64,000 nt of DNA from Hyphomicrobiales bacterium (GTDB lineage Bacteria; Pseudomonadota; Alphaproteobacteria; Rhizobiales; Rhizobiaceae): positions 248,001-312,000 of the forward strand of contig UEGQ01000008.1 of NCBI GenBank assembly GCA_900466005.1, given 5' to 3'. The notes beneath the pieces were generated by a model that had not been told where the DNA came from, ran no database searches, and saw only the letters and a list, made by a program, of their open reading frames with translations. The position numbers and the translations under genes were made by a program. Positions 55,190-63,267 of this stretch are shown here, one piece after another; the first letter of the stretch is position 1, and each line of letters begins with the position of its first letter.

Positions 55190-55609
55190 TCATCGTGCCA
55201 GATGGCGCGCGACCTTGAGATAGGTGGCGACCTCGTCGGCGGAAAGGCCGGTCAGCAGGCCGGGCTGGGCCTTGCGCCACTCGACGACGAGTTGGTCGAG
55301 CAATGCGTCGCCCTCCTCCGTCAGCGTACAGAACCTGGCGTTGCCGGAGGGGCCGGACAGACGGCGGACGAGCCCCTTGCGTTCGAGGAGGTCCAGATTG
55401 CGGGTCAGGCTGGTGCGGTCGAGCGAGATGCGCTGTGCCAGCGAGGCCACCGGCTCCTCCGGATGGGAGCGGATTGCCCCGAGAAGCGAGAACTGCTGCA
55501 CCGTGACGCCGAAGGGCTTCAGCCTGGCGTCATAGCGGCGCAGCAGCGACCGCGCCGCGGAAACCGTATTGAGGACGAGGCAGTCGGCGAGTTCTTCGGG
55601 CATCGGCAT
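55190..55609 (-). CDS. MarR-family transcriptional regulator
   Basis: 139 aa winged-helix protein: recognition region SLAQRISLDRTSLTRNLDLL and wing ERKGLVRRLSGPSGNARFCT. It lies between a MATE exporter gene upstream and a KAS II-like gene downstream, all on the minus strand, so it probably responds to a small phenolic or lipid ligand and controls one or both. ATG 55609 has AAGG upstream. Confidence 0.9.
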   Translation of the reverse strand: MPMPEELADCLVLNTVSAARSLLRRYDARLKPFGVTVQQFSLLGAIRSHPEEPVASLAQRISLDRTSLTRNLDLLERKGLVRRLSGPSGNARFCTLTEEGDALLDQLVVEWRKAQPGLLTGLSADEVATYLKVARHLAR

Positions 55610-55670
55610 GGGCGAACCTTGCGGTGACTTCGCGCGCCGTGTCAATGCCTTACGCCGCGACCTCCGCCGC

Positions 55671-57038
55671 TCAGCGCGGCAGCAGGCCGTAAGGCAGGCC
55701 GCGGCGCCGGCCGTGCGTCATCACCAGCGCCGTCAGCGCCAGCATACCCGTCTCCGCAAAGAGCGCGACCCGCCAGATGCCCGCCTCGCCGAAGAAGAAC
55801 GGCAGAAGGAAGGTGAGCGGGATCGAGAGCAGATACGGCCGCGCCAGTCCGAACAGGGCCGCCCGCCCCGCATCGCCGATCGCCTGGAAGTAGGCGCCGA
55901 GCATCATCACCGGACCGAACAGGACATAGACCGCGAGCATCCACGGGATGATCCGGACGAACTCGGCCGCCACCAGCGCATCGCCGGAAAACGCCCGGCC
56001 GATCGGCCCGGCCGCCAGCACGACGAGCGCTTCGACGGCGAGGCAGTAGAAAAAGGCCGAGACGACAGCGATCGCGAGGCTCTCGGCCACCCGCCGACGC
56101 TCTCCTGCGCCGAGATTGTTGCCGCAGATCGTCTGGAAGGCGAGGCCCAGCCCCATCAGCGGCAAGTAGGCGAAGGAGAGGATGCGGGTGACGATGCCGT
56201 AGGCGGCCACGGTCTCGACGTAGTGCACCGTCTGCCACCGCGCGAGATTGACGATGATCGCCGCCGAGGCGAGCGAAATGCCGAGAAAGCCGAGACTTGC
56301 CGGCGCACCGAGGGCGAGAATGCCGCGCATGTCACCGAGGCTCGGCCGTCCGCTCTCCATCGCCTCGCCTGCCGCGTGACGCCTGCGCCATGTGAGGACG
56401 GCGGCGAGGCATGCCGCCTGGGCGGTGGCGGAACTCAGCGCCGAGCCCGCCGCTCCCAGACCGAGCACCGCGATCATCAGCCAGTTGAGGAGAATGTTGA
56501 GGAGTGCTGCGGCGACCGTGATGCGGGTCATGGTTGCGATCCTCCCCTCGCAACGCAGCCAGTCGATCTCGACGGCGAGGAACATGGCCGCGGGCTGGGC
56601 CACCACGGCGACCGCCATGAAGGCCTCGGCGAGCATCGCCACCTCGCCGTCGCCACCGGCCGCGAGAGGGATGAGAGCCCGGCCGACGGTCCAGTAGAAG
56701 AGGTTGAGAAGGGCCGCTATCGCGAGTGCCAGCCGGCGAGCCGAGGCGACAACAGACAGCGCACCCGCCGCTTCTCCCGCACCGAGGCGCCGGGCGAGAA
56801 TGCTCGCCATGCCGGAGGCGACGAGCGCCTGCAATGCCAGCATGGCCATCAGCGCGGGAAAGAGGAGCGTGACCGCGGAAAGTGCAGCAGCGCCCACATA
56901 GGCGCCGAGGAACCAGGCGTCGACGATCACGTAGAGGCCGTTCAAAAGCATGATGGCCACGATCGGCGTGGCCGTGCGCAGGAAGAGCCGGGGAATGCTT
57001 CCGGCGAGATAGGGATTACCAGGGGATTGGGATGTCAT
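55671..57038 (-). CDS. MATE-family efflux protein
   Basis: 455 aa with about 12 transmembrane helices in two homologous halves, starting PRLFLRTATPIVAIMLLNGL. The MATE pattern of paired six-helix bundles and GAGExxxA turns (LGAGEAAGA, LGAGERRRVA) is clear. It exports cationic or aromatic compounds using Na+ or H+. It is 61 bp upstream of the MarR gene. Confidence 0.9.
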   Translation of the reverse strand: MTSQSPGNPYLAGSIPRLFLRTATPIVAIMLLNGLYVIVDAWFLGAYVGAAALSAVTLLFPALMAMLALQALVASGMASILARRLGAGEAAGALSVVASARRLALAIAALLNLFYWTVGRALIPLAAGGDGEVAMLAEAFMAVAVVAQPAAMFLAVEIDWLRCEGRIATMTRITVAAALLNILLNWLMIAVLGLGAAGSALSSATAQAACLAAVLTWRRRHAAGEAMESGRPSLGDMRGILALGAPASLGFLGISLASAAIIVNLARWQTVHYVETVAAYGIVTRILSFAYLPLMGLGLAFQTICGNNLGAGERRRVAESLAIAVVSAFFYCLAVEALVVLAAGPIGRAFSGDALVAAEFVRIIPWMLAVYVLFGPVMMLGAYFQAIGDAGRAALFGLARPYLLSIPLTFLLPFFFGEAGIWRVALFAETGMLALTALVMTHGRRRGLPYGLLPR

Positions 57039-57122
57039 GACGAATCCTGACAACGGGTGCCGGACCGGCAATGAAGCCGTTCCGGACCGCGTCTTTGAAC
57101 TGGATGGGGGAACCGACCGGCG

Positions 57123-57563
57123 CTATGCGTCGAGCACGATGTGCGGGCGACCGTTCGAGGTGCGTTGGGGGGATACCCCTCGCCCGTCGATCGTGCCGCT
57201 GACGCGCTGGCGAAAGGCCGAGAAGCTGTCGAAGGTCACGATGTCGACCGGTTCGTCGAAATGCAGCGTGATCGCGTGGTAGTCGCTGTTCGAGAGCTTG
57301 CGCAGCGCGAGCACCTTGCCGCGGAATCGCTGGCCGAGATACTCGCCGGTCACGACCGCGCCGACGGTGGCCGGCGGAGCCGGTACGTTGTCGGTCCTGG
57401 CGGCAAGTGCGGACAGCGTGTTCCAGTCGCGCGCGCCGTGGCTCTTCGCGACGAGCTCGAGCGCGGCGCTGTGGGTGAGCGGGGTTCCCGCCGCGGACAT
57501 CGCCTCGCGCAGCCGGCGGGCCTGGGATTTCAAATCGTCAATGGTCAGATGGGCCATGGTCAT
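57123..57563 (-). CDS. Glyoxalase superfamily (Glyoxalase_8-like) protein
   Basis: 146 aa. The N-terminal LTIDDLKSQARRLREAMSAA and ELVAKSHGARDWNTLSAL segments match the helical domain found in the family named Glyoxalase_8; the C-terminal part is a small beta domain (GEYLGQRFRGKVLALRKL). No metal site is recognised, so activity is doubtful. AAGGAGGCTGCC precedes ATG 57563. Confidence 0.75.
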   Translation of the reverse strand: MTMAHLTIDDLKSQARRLREAMSAAGTPLTHSAALELVAKSHGARDWNTLSALAARTDNVPAPPATVGAVVTGEYLGQRFRGKVLALRKLSNSDYHAITLHFDEPVDIVTFDSFSAFRQRVSGTIDGRGVSPQRTSNGRPHIVLDA

Positions 57564-57864
57564 GGCAGCCTCCTTCTTCCGTCGCACGCGTATTCTTAAA
57601 GAGGGGCTCGCATTGCCCCATGACGCATGCACGTGATGGGCTTTCCATGAACGAGGGAGGACTTCACCAAAGGTTTTCACCCGCGAGCGGCCGGCGCCTC
57701 AACCGGCCCTTTTAATGGGGTGCCGGCGCCGGTCTGTCAAGGAGCGCCACGGGGACAGACGTGGGCGGACGCCCCGAAGCGGGAAAAATTGAGCGGCGGC
57801 GTTGAGAAAACGTCAGTAATCTTTCGCTAGATTGTCGACATGACGTCAATTCAGGGAGGGTGAA
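57564..57864. other. 301-bp gap between divergent glyoxalase-like and PilZ genes
   Basis: Contains both promoters. AT-rich patches occur near 57590-57605 and 57825-57845. No small gene with a ribosome-binding site and no clear operator was found. Confidence 0.4.
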
Positions 57865-58212
57865 ATGCCTCTGAGGATCACACCGGACGCCAAAAGGGAT
57901 ATTCCGCAGGACCAGGTCTACGAGAAATACTCGGTCGACCGGCCCGGCAAGATCGTCTTCGTCGGCCGTCACCTGAGCACCAAGAACTCGCTGCGCTGCC
58001 TCGTCAGGACGATCTCGCTCTACGGTGCCGAGATCGAGCTCAGCCCGCATGTGATGCTGCCCAACCACTTCTTCCTCGAAATCCTCGGCATTCATGACGA
58101 GATCGGCTGCACCTTCATCCGCCGTGAGGAAGAGAAGGTGACCGTCGGCTTCAACATGCTGATCGATCCGGAATTCCTGCACCACGTGGTGCGGCTCTCG
58201 TTCGAACTCTAG
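57865..58212 (+). CDS. PilZ-like domain protein 1
   Basis: 115 aa small beta-barrel protein: YEKYSVDRPGKIVFVGR followed by VRTISLYGAEIELSPH. The second block is where PilZ domains carry D/NxSxxG; here it is TISLYG, so the acidic/Asn position is replaced and c-di-GMP binding is uncertain. It is related to the protein at 59072 (shared LEILGIHDEIGC / LQVLGISERIGC). GGAGGGTGAA precedes the ATG and a strong terminator follows. Confidence 0.8.
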   Translation: MPLRITPDAKRDIPQDQVYEKYSVDRPGKIVFVGRHLSTKNSLRCLVRTISLYGAEIELSPHVMLPNHFFLEILGIHDEIGCTFIRREEEKVTVGFNMLIDPEFLHHVVRLSFEL

Positions 58213-58236
58213 GAAACGCCTCTGCCACCCAACGAA

Positions 58237-58274
58237 AACGCCTCCGGCCCGCAAGACCGGAGGCGTTCTTTTTT
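58237..58274 (+). terminator. Intrinsic terminator after PilZ protein 1
   Basis: AACGCCTCCGG pairs perfectly with CCGGAGGCGTT around a 9-nt loop and is followed by CTTTTTTC. Confidence 0.9.
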
Positions 58275-58293
58275 CTTGTCGCCGCGCCCGCGG

Positions 58294-58746
58294 TCAAGCA
58301 AGTGACGCGAGGTGCTTCTCGATCTCCGGAACCGTCTCCTTCACCATGTCCTTGGCCACCTCGGCGCGGATGACACCCTCCGGCAGCCCGTCCAGCGCGT
58401 CGCGCAGAACGCCGAGCGCCCTCGGCGGCGCGACGAGGATGAGCGCCGTGATCTCATGTGCCTCGACCAACTCGGAGACCTTTGCGGCGATGTCCTTCAG
58501 GAAAGCCGTCTCGGCCTGGTCGTGCCAGTCGGTTTCCCCCATGCTGCTGCGCCGCGCTCCTGCCGAGGAGAAGGCGCGGCCCGGCTGGTCGACGCCGAGA
58601 TCCCGGGTCGCCTCGACATGCTGGCCCATGTGATCGGCGACCGTCAGGTTGACGAGATCGGCATCGCCGTCATTGCGCAGGAACAGCGCCTTGCCGCCGT
58701 CGCATACCACCACCCAGGCCTTCCGACCAATTACGATCCGGCTCAT
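58294..58746 (-). CDS. Host-attachment family (baeRF) protein
   Basis: 150 aa. Starts MSRIVIGRKAWVVVCDGGKA; the WHDQAETAFLKDIAAKVSEL and LILVAPPRALGVLRDAL segments match the family annotated as required for attachment to host cells, an eRF1-like fold also named baeRF. The biochemical role is not established. A very good AAGGAGGCAGAC site precedes the ATG. Its promoter region contains a perfect FNR/FixK box. Confidence 0.88.
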   Translation of the reverse strand: MSRIVIGRKAWVVVCDGGKALFLRNDGDADLVNLTVADHMGQHVEATRDLGVDQPGRAFSSAGARRSSMGETDWHDQAETAFLKDIAAKVSELVEAHEITALILVAPPRALGVLRDALDGLPEGVIRAEVAKDMVKETVPEIEKHLASLA

Positions 58747-58913
58747 GTCTGCCTCCTTGGTTGCGGGGCCGTTCGCCCCTTTTCGTGATTGTAGGCATGT
58801 CGTCCGGCCTGTTCAAGCAAGCGCGAATATACCTGCCCCGGTATCGCCCTCGCGCACGCGGCGACAAGGGTGTCCGTTCTTTCGAAAGTTAGGCCGGTCG
58901 GAACCTCGCAACA

Positions 58914-58927
58914 TTGATTGTGATCAA
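58914..58927. promoter_or_regulatory. Perfect FNR/FixK-type box
   Basis: TTGAT-TGTG-ATCAA is the exact TTGAT-N4-ATCAA consensus for FNR/FixK/FnrN regulators. It is centred 174 bp before the host-attachment gene and 151 bp before PilZ protein 2, in the shared 325-bp divergent promoter region; either could be under oxygen control. Confidence 0.65.
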
Positions 58928-59071
58928 ATAATAACGCTCCGGGCGACGTCCTGATCCCCGGAAACCCGGCAAAATGCCATTTCGCTAAAAAGCGATGGAT
59001 TCCGTTGACCGCAAGACAACGGTTTTGCTGCAGCCTCGACAAAAGGCGCCATCTTTCGGGGGTTTTGGGAC

Positions 59072-59455
59072 GTGAGCATGCTGCGCGCGACGCATCTGGC
59101 GAAGGTGCAATCGGAAATGTACGAACGGCGATGGGAGCGCTTCTACGTGAAGCGCCCGGCCCGCATCGTCGCGGTGAACCGCGGCCTTTCCGGCATCACC
59201 ATGCGTCACTGCGAGATCGTCGACATCTCGCAGGGCGGTGCAGGCATCCATGTCTCGACCACCATCGGCCTGCCGGAACACTATTACCTGCAGGTCCTCG
59301 GGATTTCCGAGCGCATCGGCTGCGCCGAGGTCTACCGCAATGGCAGCCGGGTCGGCGTGAGGTTCATCATGGCTCTGCCGGAAAACACGCTGCACCGGAT
59401 CGTGCGCGCCGATTTCATGATCGGCGAGAAAATGGAACGGGCAGAGCGCCGGTGA
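59072..59455 (+). CDS. PilZ domain protein 2
   Basis: 127 aa. FYVKRPARIVAVNRG and CEIVDISQGGAGIHVS give the two c-di-GMP contact motifs, with DxSxxG intact, unlike the related protein at 57865. It probably binds c-di-GMP and adjusts a partner, perhaps in motility or envelope functions. The start may be GTG 59072 or ATG 59078; GGGGGTTTTGGGAC lies upstream. Confidence 0.85.
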   Translation: MSMLRATHLAKVQSEMYERRWERFYVKRPARIVAVNRGLSGITMRHCEIVDISQGGAGIHVSTTIGLPEHYYLQVLGISERIGCAEVYRNGSRVGVRFIMALPENTLHRIVRADFMIGEKMERAERR

Positions 59456-59540
59456 ACCGAAGGCCGGCAATCCGGCCTTGCGTCCGCCGCCGTTGTTCCT
59501 ATTGTACCGGCGTTTCGCAACTCGCCGGGAAATTTGCCGA

Positions 59541-60650
59541 ATGACCGCCTTCTCGCGCTTCACGCCGCTGATCAGCGCCCTGCCCTCCACCGTTCCCTTC
59601 GTCGGCCCGGAAGCCATCGAGCGCCAGCGCGGGCGGCCTGTGCTCGCCCGCATCGGCGCCAATGAAAGCGGATTCGGCCCGGCACCCTCGGTGCTTGCGG
59701 CCATCGCCGCCAGATCCGGAGAAATCTGGAAATACAACGACCCGGAAAACCACGCCCTGAAGGCGGCGCTTGCCACCCATCTCGGCACGGCGCCGGCGAA
59801 CATCGCGGTCGGCGAAGGCGTCGACAGCCTGCTCGGGCTGATCGTGCGGCTCGTCATCGAGCCCGGAATGCCGGTCGTGACCTCGCTCGGCGGCTATCCG
59901 ACCTTCAACTTCCACGTCAACGGTTTCGGCGGCCGGCTGGTCACGGTGCCTTATGTCGACGACCGCGAGGATCTCGACGGCCTGCTCGCGGCGGTAAAGC
60001 GGGAGAACGCGCCGCTCGTCTATTTCGCCAATCCCGACAATCCGATGGGAAGCTGGTGGGATGCGGCGAGCATCACCGCCTTTGCCCGCGCCCTGCCGGA
60101 AACGACGCTGCTGGTGCTGGACGAGGCCTATTGCGAGACGGCACCCGCGGGCTCCACGCCGCCGATCGCCGACCTCATCGACTTGCCGAACGTCATCCGC
60201 ACCCGCACCTTCTCGAAGGCCTACGGGCTGGCCGGTGCCCGCGTCGGCTATGCGATCGGCACGCCCGGCACCGTTTCGGCCTTCGACAAGATCCGCAATC
60301 ATTTCGGCATGGCGCGTCTCTCGACCGAGGCGGCGCTCGCCGCCCTTGCCGATCAGGCCTATCTTGCCGAGGTGCTCGGGCGCGTCTCCGCCGCCCGCGA
60401 TCGTATCAGCGCGATCGCGCGGGCGAACGGGCTCGATCCGCTGCCGTCGGCGACGAACTTCGTCGCGATCGACTGCGGCGGCGACGGCATCCGCGCGCGT
60501 GCCATCGTGGACGGGCTGATGGAGCACGGTGTCTTCATCCGCATGCCGGGTGTGGCGCCGCTCAACAGGTGCATCCGCGTGAGCGCGGGCCTTGCCGCCG
60601 ACCTCGATCTCTTCGAGGAAAGCCTGCCGAAGGTACTGAAAACGCTCTGA
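59541..60650 (+). CDS. PLP-dependent aminotransferase, HisC-like
   Basis: 369 aa fold-type I aminotransferase. The Schiff-base Lys is in RTFSKAYGLAGARVGYAIG; FANPDNPMGSW and VLDEAYCE hold the Asn and Asp that contact PLP. The sequence is closest in pattern to histidinol-phosphate aminotransferase-type enzymes, but it is not in a his operon, so a biosynthetic or catabolic role with another substrate is possible. It lies 85 bp after PilZ protein 2. A strong terminator follows. Confidence 0.9.
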   Translation: MTAFSRFTPLISALPSTVPFVGPEAIERQRGRPVLARIGANESGFGPAPSVLAAIAARSGEIWKYNDPENHALKAALATHLGTAPANIAVGEGVDSLLGLIVRLVIEPGMPVVTSLGGYPTFNFHVNGFGGRLVTVPYVDDREDLDGLLAAVKRENAPLVYFANPDNPMGSWWDAASITAFARALPETTLLVLDEAYCETAPAGSTPPIADLIDLPNVIRTRTFSKAYGLAGARVGYAIGTPGTVSAFDKIRNHFGMARLSTEAALAALADQAYLAEVLGRVSAARDRISAIARANGLDPLPSATNFVAIDCGGDGIRARAIVDGLMEHGVFIRMPGVAPLNRCIRVSAGLAADLDLFEESLPKVLKTL

Positions 60651-60677
60651 GCGGCCGAGGCTTTCCCGGAGAAACGA

Positions 60678-60712
60678 AAAGGGCCGCGCCGGCTTGCCGG
60701 TCGCGGCCCTTT
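60678..60712 (+). terminator. Intrinsic terminator after aminotransferase
   Basis: AAAGGGCCGCG pairs perfectly with CGCGGCCCTTT; the apical part can also pair (CCGG/CCGG). It lies 27 bp after the stop. Confidence 0.85.
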
Positions 60713-60813
60713 CGTCATTCGGATTCCGTTTCCGAAACCCTCCCACGTACCCCCGTTTCCCCCAGGGTCGTGTCTCAGGTCCCCGGCGGGTGCCGGGGGA
60801 GAATTGCTGCCGC

Positions 60814-61080
60814 TCAGTGCATCGTCATCCATTCGCGGGCTTCGCGAAGGGCCGTGGCGAGGTCGGCCTTGCTCATCGAGCGGGCAAGATCGGCCCGGAG
60901 CTCGGCGGCGCGGTCGCAGCCGCGGATCGCCGCGATGTTCAGCCACTTGTGGGCCGAGACGAAGTCAGGATCGCAACCGCGGCCCGTCGCATACATGAGC
61001 CCCATGTCGCAGAGCGCTTCGGGGCGCAGGTCGCCGGCCGCGAAGGTCGTTTCGGAAGTCTGCATGTCTGAGCGTGCCAT
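60814..61080 (-). CDS. Sel1/TPR-like small protein, 88 aa
   Basis: Contains one Sel1-like helical repeat, ALCDMGLMYATGRGCDPDFV followed by SAHKWLNIAAIRGC, and a C-terminal amphipathic helix. Such single-repeat proteins are common in Rhizobiales and probably act as protein-binding adaptors. CAGGGACAAAACCG precedes the ATG. No partner is suggested by context. Confidence 0.8.
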   Translation of the reverse strand: MARSDMQTSETTFAAGDLRPEALCDMGLMYATGRGCDPDFVSAHKWLNIAAIRGCDRAAELRADLARSMSKADLATALREAREWMTMH

Positions 61081-61626
61081 CGGTTTTGTCCCTGTCTTGC
61101 CTGTTGTTTCTTTTCTTTCCCTGTCTTCCCCTTGAGGGGTTTCCGTCCGCCTCCCGGCCGTCTTTCTGCGGCGTTTTTCGGAGGCTTCCGGAGCGGCAGT
61201 TTCCCTGCTCGTTTGATGGCTCCACTATGCCACAGGGCCTTCAACGGGCGCTTAAAAGCCATGCTTAATTTGCTGAAAACAAAGTACAAATGCTTCGTAA
61301 AATTGGGTTTTCGTTAAGCATCGGAAGCTCTGGAAATTAAGGAATTCCGCGCGCCTTTAACCTTCCGTTCAGATCTCGCCGTCAACCGAATGCTAACCAC
61401 GAAACCCATTGTCCTCAGCATCCTCACGCGGCAAGACGCGGCAAGGACGCCGCGCCGACCCCCGAGATTTTGCGCGGAGAGGCCTATTTACCTTTACGTT
61501 TGCGTAAGATAATTTTTCACGTCGAGACGGCCCGGTGTGGGCGAGGAAGGGTCGAGCGTCCCCTGTCCTCGCGAAGGCCGGGCCGTCCGCACCGCCTTGG
61601 GGCATCATTTCGGGAGGAAGAGTTAC
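61081..61626. other. 546-bp gap upstream of DUF2147 gene
   Basis: Divergent promoter region. It includes an AT-rich stretch (61260-61345) with several TTAA tetramers but no TTAA-N7-TTAA pair, and the TTACG/CGTAA repeat at 61494-61507. No supported gene. Confidence 0.4.
61494..61507. promoter_or_regulatory. TTACG-N4-CGTAA inverted repeat before DUF2147 gene
   Basis: TTACG and CGTAA flank TTTG, 120 bp before the DUF2147 start, in an AT-rich context. The pattern resembles MerR/LiuR-type boxes of proteobacteria (TTTACGT...ACGTAAA), but is shorter and imperfect. Confidence 0.35.
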
Positions 61627-61962
61627 ATGCGGAAAATCATACTGGCGATGGCGCTGGCGTTCGGAGCCGTTTCGGCGCAGGCCGCCGAGCCGATCGAAGG
61701 CAACTGGAAGACGGCGAGCGGCTCCACGGCGCAGATCGCGCCCTGCGGCGGCGCCTTCTGCGTCACGCTGAAGAGCGGCAAGTTCGCCGGCAAGCAGATC
61801 GGCAAGATGAACGGCAACGGCGAGAGCTACAAGGGCGAGATCACCGATCCGGAAACGGACAAGACCTATTCGGGTTACGGCACCGTCTCCGGCAACGCGC
61901 TGAAGATGAAGGGTTGCGTCATGTCGGTGTTCTGCAAGACACAGACCTGGTCGCGGCTCTGA
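61627..61962 (+). CDS. DUF2147 exported protein
   Basis: 111 aa: signal peptide MRKIILAMALAFGAVSAQAA, then the DUF2147 lipocalin-like barrel beginning PIEGNWKTASGSTAQIAPCG and ending VFCKTQTWSRL. Conserved cysteines (APCGGAFCV, MKGCVMSVFC) probably form disulfides. GGGAGGAAGAG precedes the ATG. Function unknown. Confidence 0.9.
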   Translation: MRKIILAMALAFGAVSAQAAEPIEGNWKTASGSTAQIAPCGGAFCVTLKSGKFAGKQIGKMNGNGESYKGEITDPETDKTYSGYGTVSGNALKMKGCVMSVFCKTQTWSRL

Positions 61963-61985
61963 GCGCACCCGGCGCGAAGCAAGAC

Positions 61986-62022
61986 GGCCCGGCGGTCCTC
62001 GTGACCTCCGGGCCTCTCTTTT
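61986..62022 (+). terminator. Intrinsic terminator after DUF2147 gene
   Basis: GGCCCGG-C-GGTC pairs with GACC-T-CCGGGCC around a 5-nt loop, followed by TCTCTTTTG. It is 23 bp after the stop and just before the convergent glutathione transferase stop. Confidence 0.8.
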
Positions 62023-62043
62023 GTCGTTTTCAGAAGGGGACGG

Positions 62044-62736
62044 TCAGCGAGCCGTCTGGTTGAAGAGCACCTTCTTCGCCTCTTCGTCGGTCGCGACGTT
62101 GCGGCGCTTCTCCTGGCCGACCGCAATGCCGCGTTCGACGGCGGGACGGGCCATCAACGTCTCGAACCAGCGCTTCAGGTTCGGGAAGTCGTCGAGGTCC
62201 TGGCCCTGGTTCTTGTGCGGCACGACCCAGCCGATCGAGGCCATGTCGGCGATCGAGTAGTCGCCGGCCAGAAACTCGCGGTCGGCAAGCCGCTTGTTCA
62301 TCACGCCGTAGAGGCGGTTCACCTCGTTGGTATAGCGGTTGATGCCGTATTCGATCTTCTCCGGCGCATATTGGCGGAAGTGATGGGCCTGGCCTGCCAT
62401 CGGGCCCAGACCGCCGACCTGCCAGAACAGCCATTGCTCCACCTCGACGCGGGCGCGCTCGTCGGTCGGGTAGAACTTGCCGTATTTGCGGCCGAGATAC
62501 TGCAGGATGGCGCCCGACTCGAAGACCGAGATCGGCGTGCCGCCCGGACCGTCGGGATCGATGATCGCCGGCATGCGGTTGTTCGGGGAAATCTTCAGGA
62601 AGTCGGGCGCGAACTGCTCGCCCTTGCCGATGTCGACATAGCGGACCTCGTAAGGCACGCCGAGTTCCTCGAGCATGATGGAGATCTTCCAGCCGTTGGG
62701 TGTCGGCCAGTAATAGAGTTCGATCGGTGCGGCCAT
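62044..62736 (-). CDS. Glutathione transferase, nu-class/YfcG-like
   Basis: 230 aa. The N-terminal thioredoxin domain begins IELYYWPTPNGWKISIMLEE with the TPNG motif of YfcG/YghU proteins, and NNRMPAI holds the cis-Pro; the helical C-terminal domain starts near residue 90. These enzymes have glutathione-dependent disulfide reductase activity. AAAGGAAACATTC precedes ATG 62736. Confidence 0.92.
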   Translation of the reverse strand: MAAPIELYYWPTPNGWKISIMLEELGVPYEVRYVDIGKGEQFAPDFLKISPNNRMPAIIDPDGPGGTPISVFESGAILQYLGRKYGKFYPTDERARVEVEQWLFWQVGGLGPMAGQAHHFRQYAPEKIEYGINRYTNEVNRLYGVMNKRLADREFLAGDYSIADMASIGWVVPHKNQGQDLDDFPNLKRWFETLMARPAVERGIAVGQEKRRNVATDEEAKKVLFNQTAR

Positions 62737-63006
62737 GAATGTTTCCTTTAAGAAGGTTTGCCGGATCGGCGCAAAGGGATTTCGGAACGTCTTGCCGGCC
62801 CTCGGCCGGTCGTGCATCGGGAATGCCTCAACAATTTGGGAAGGACATCGCCGCGGTCAAGGCCGGCACCTCCTCTTCCGCCTCACGTCCGCGTGACCAC
62901 CCCCGCGGATGAACGGCCGATGAACCGGCGTCTCAGCAGGCGTTCAGACGCCGCGTGTCAAAACGGCATCATCGAAAACAAAAACGCCTTCCCGAGGGAA
63001 CCGATC

Positions 63007-63183
63007 ATGTCCGCAACGCTCCTCCAGTCCGCTGCCTCCGGCCTCAGGATCGCACTCTTCGCCGCCCTGATGCTCGGCCCGCTGACGGCCCTCGGGTTCG
63101 CCAAGGCCGAGGGTCCCGTGATCGGCAAGGCCGGCGCCGGCTTCGTCCTCTTCGTCAGCCTGCAGCGGCAGTCGATGAGCTGA
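63007..63183 (+). CDS. 58-aa small hydrophobic protein
   Basis: MSATLLQSAASGLRIALFAA is followed by another hydrophobic stretch and ends FVLFVSLQRQSMS, so one or two membrane helices or a signal-like segment are likely. GAGGGAACCGATC precedes the ATG. It stands alone between the glutathione transferase and amn. No family recognised. Confidence 0.55.
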   Translation: MSATLLQSAASGLRIALFAALMLGPLTALGFAKAEGPVIGKAGAGFVLFVSLQRQSMS

Positions 63184-63267
63184 GGCGGCGGCAGAGGCCG
63201 GTCGCTTGATCCACCGCCGGCGGCCTCACGTCGTTTGCTTGTCAGAAAGTCCACTCTATAATGGCGC

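Noticed and set aside
55569-57050. 493-codon frame antisense to the MATE gene
   Set aside because: Arg/His/Asp-rich nonsense product complementary to membrane-helix codons.
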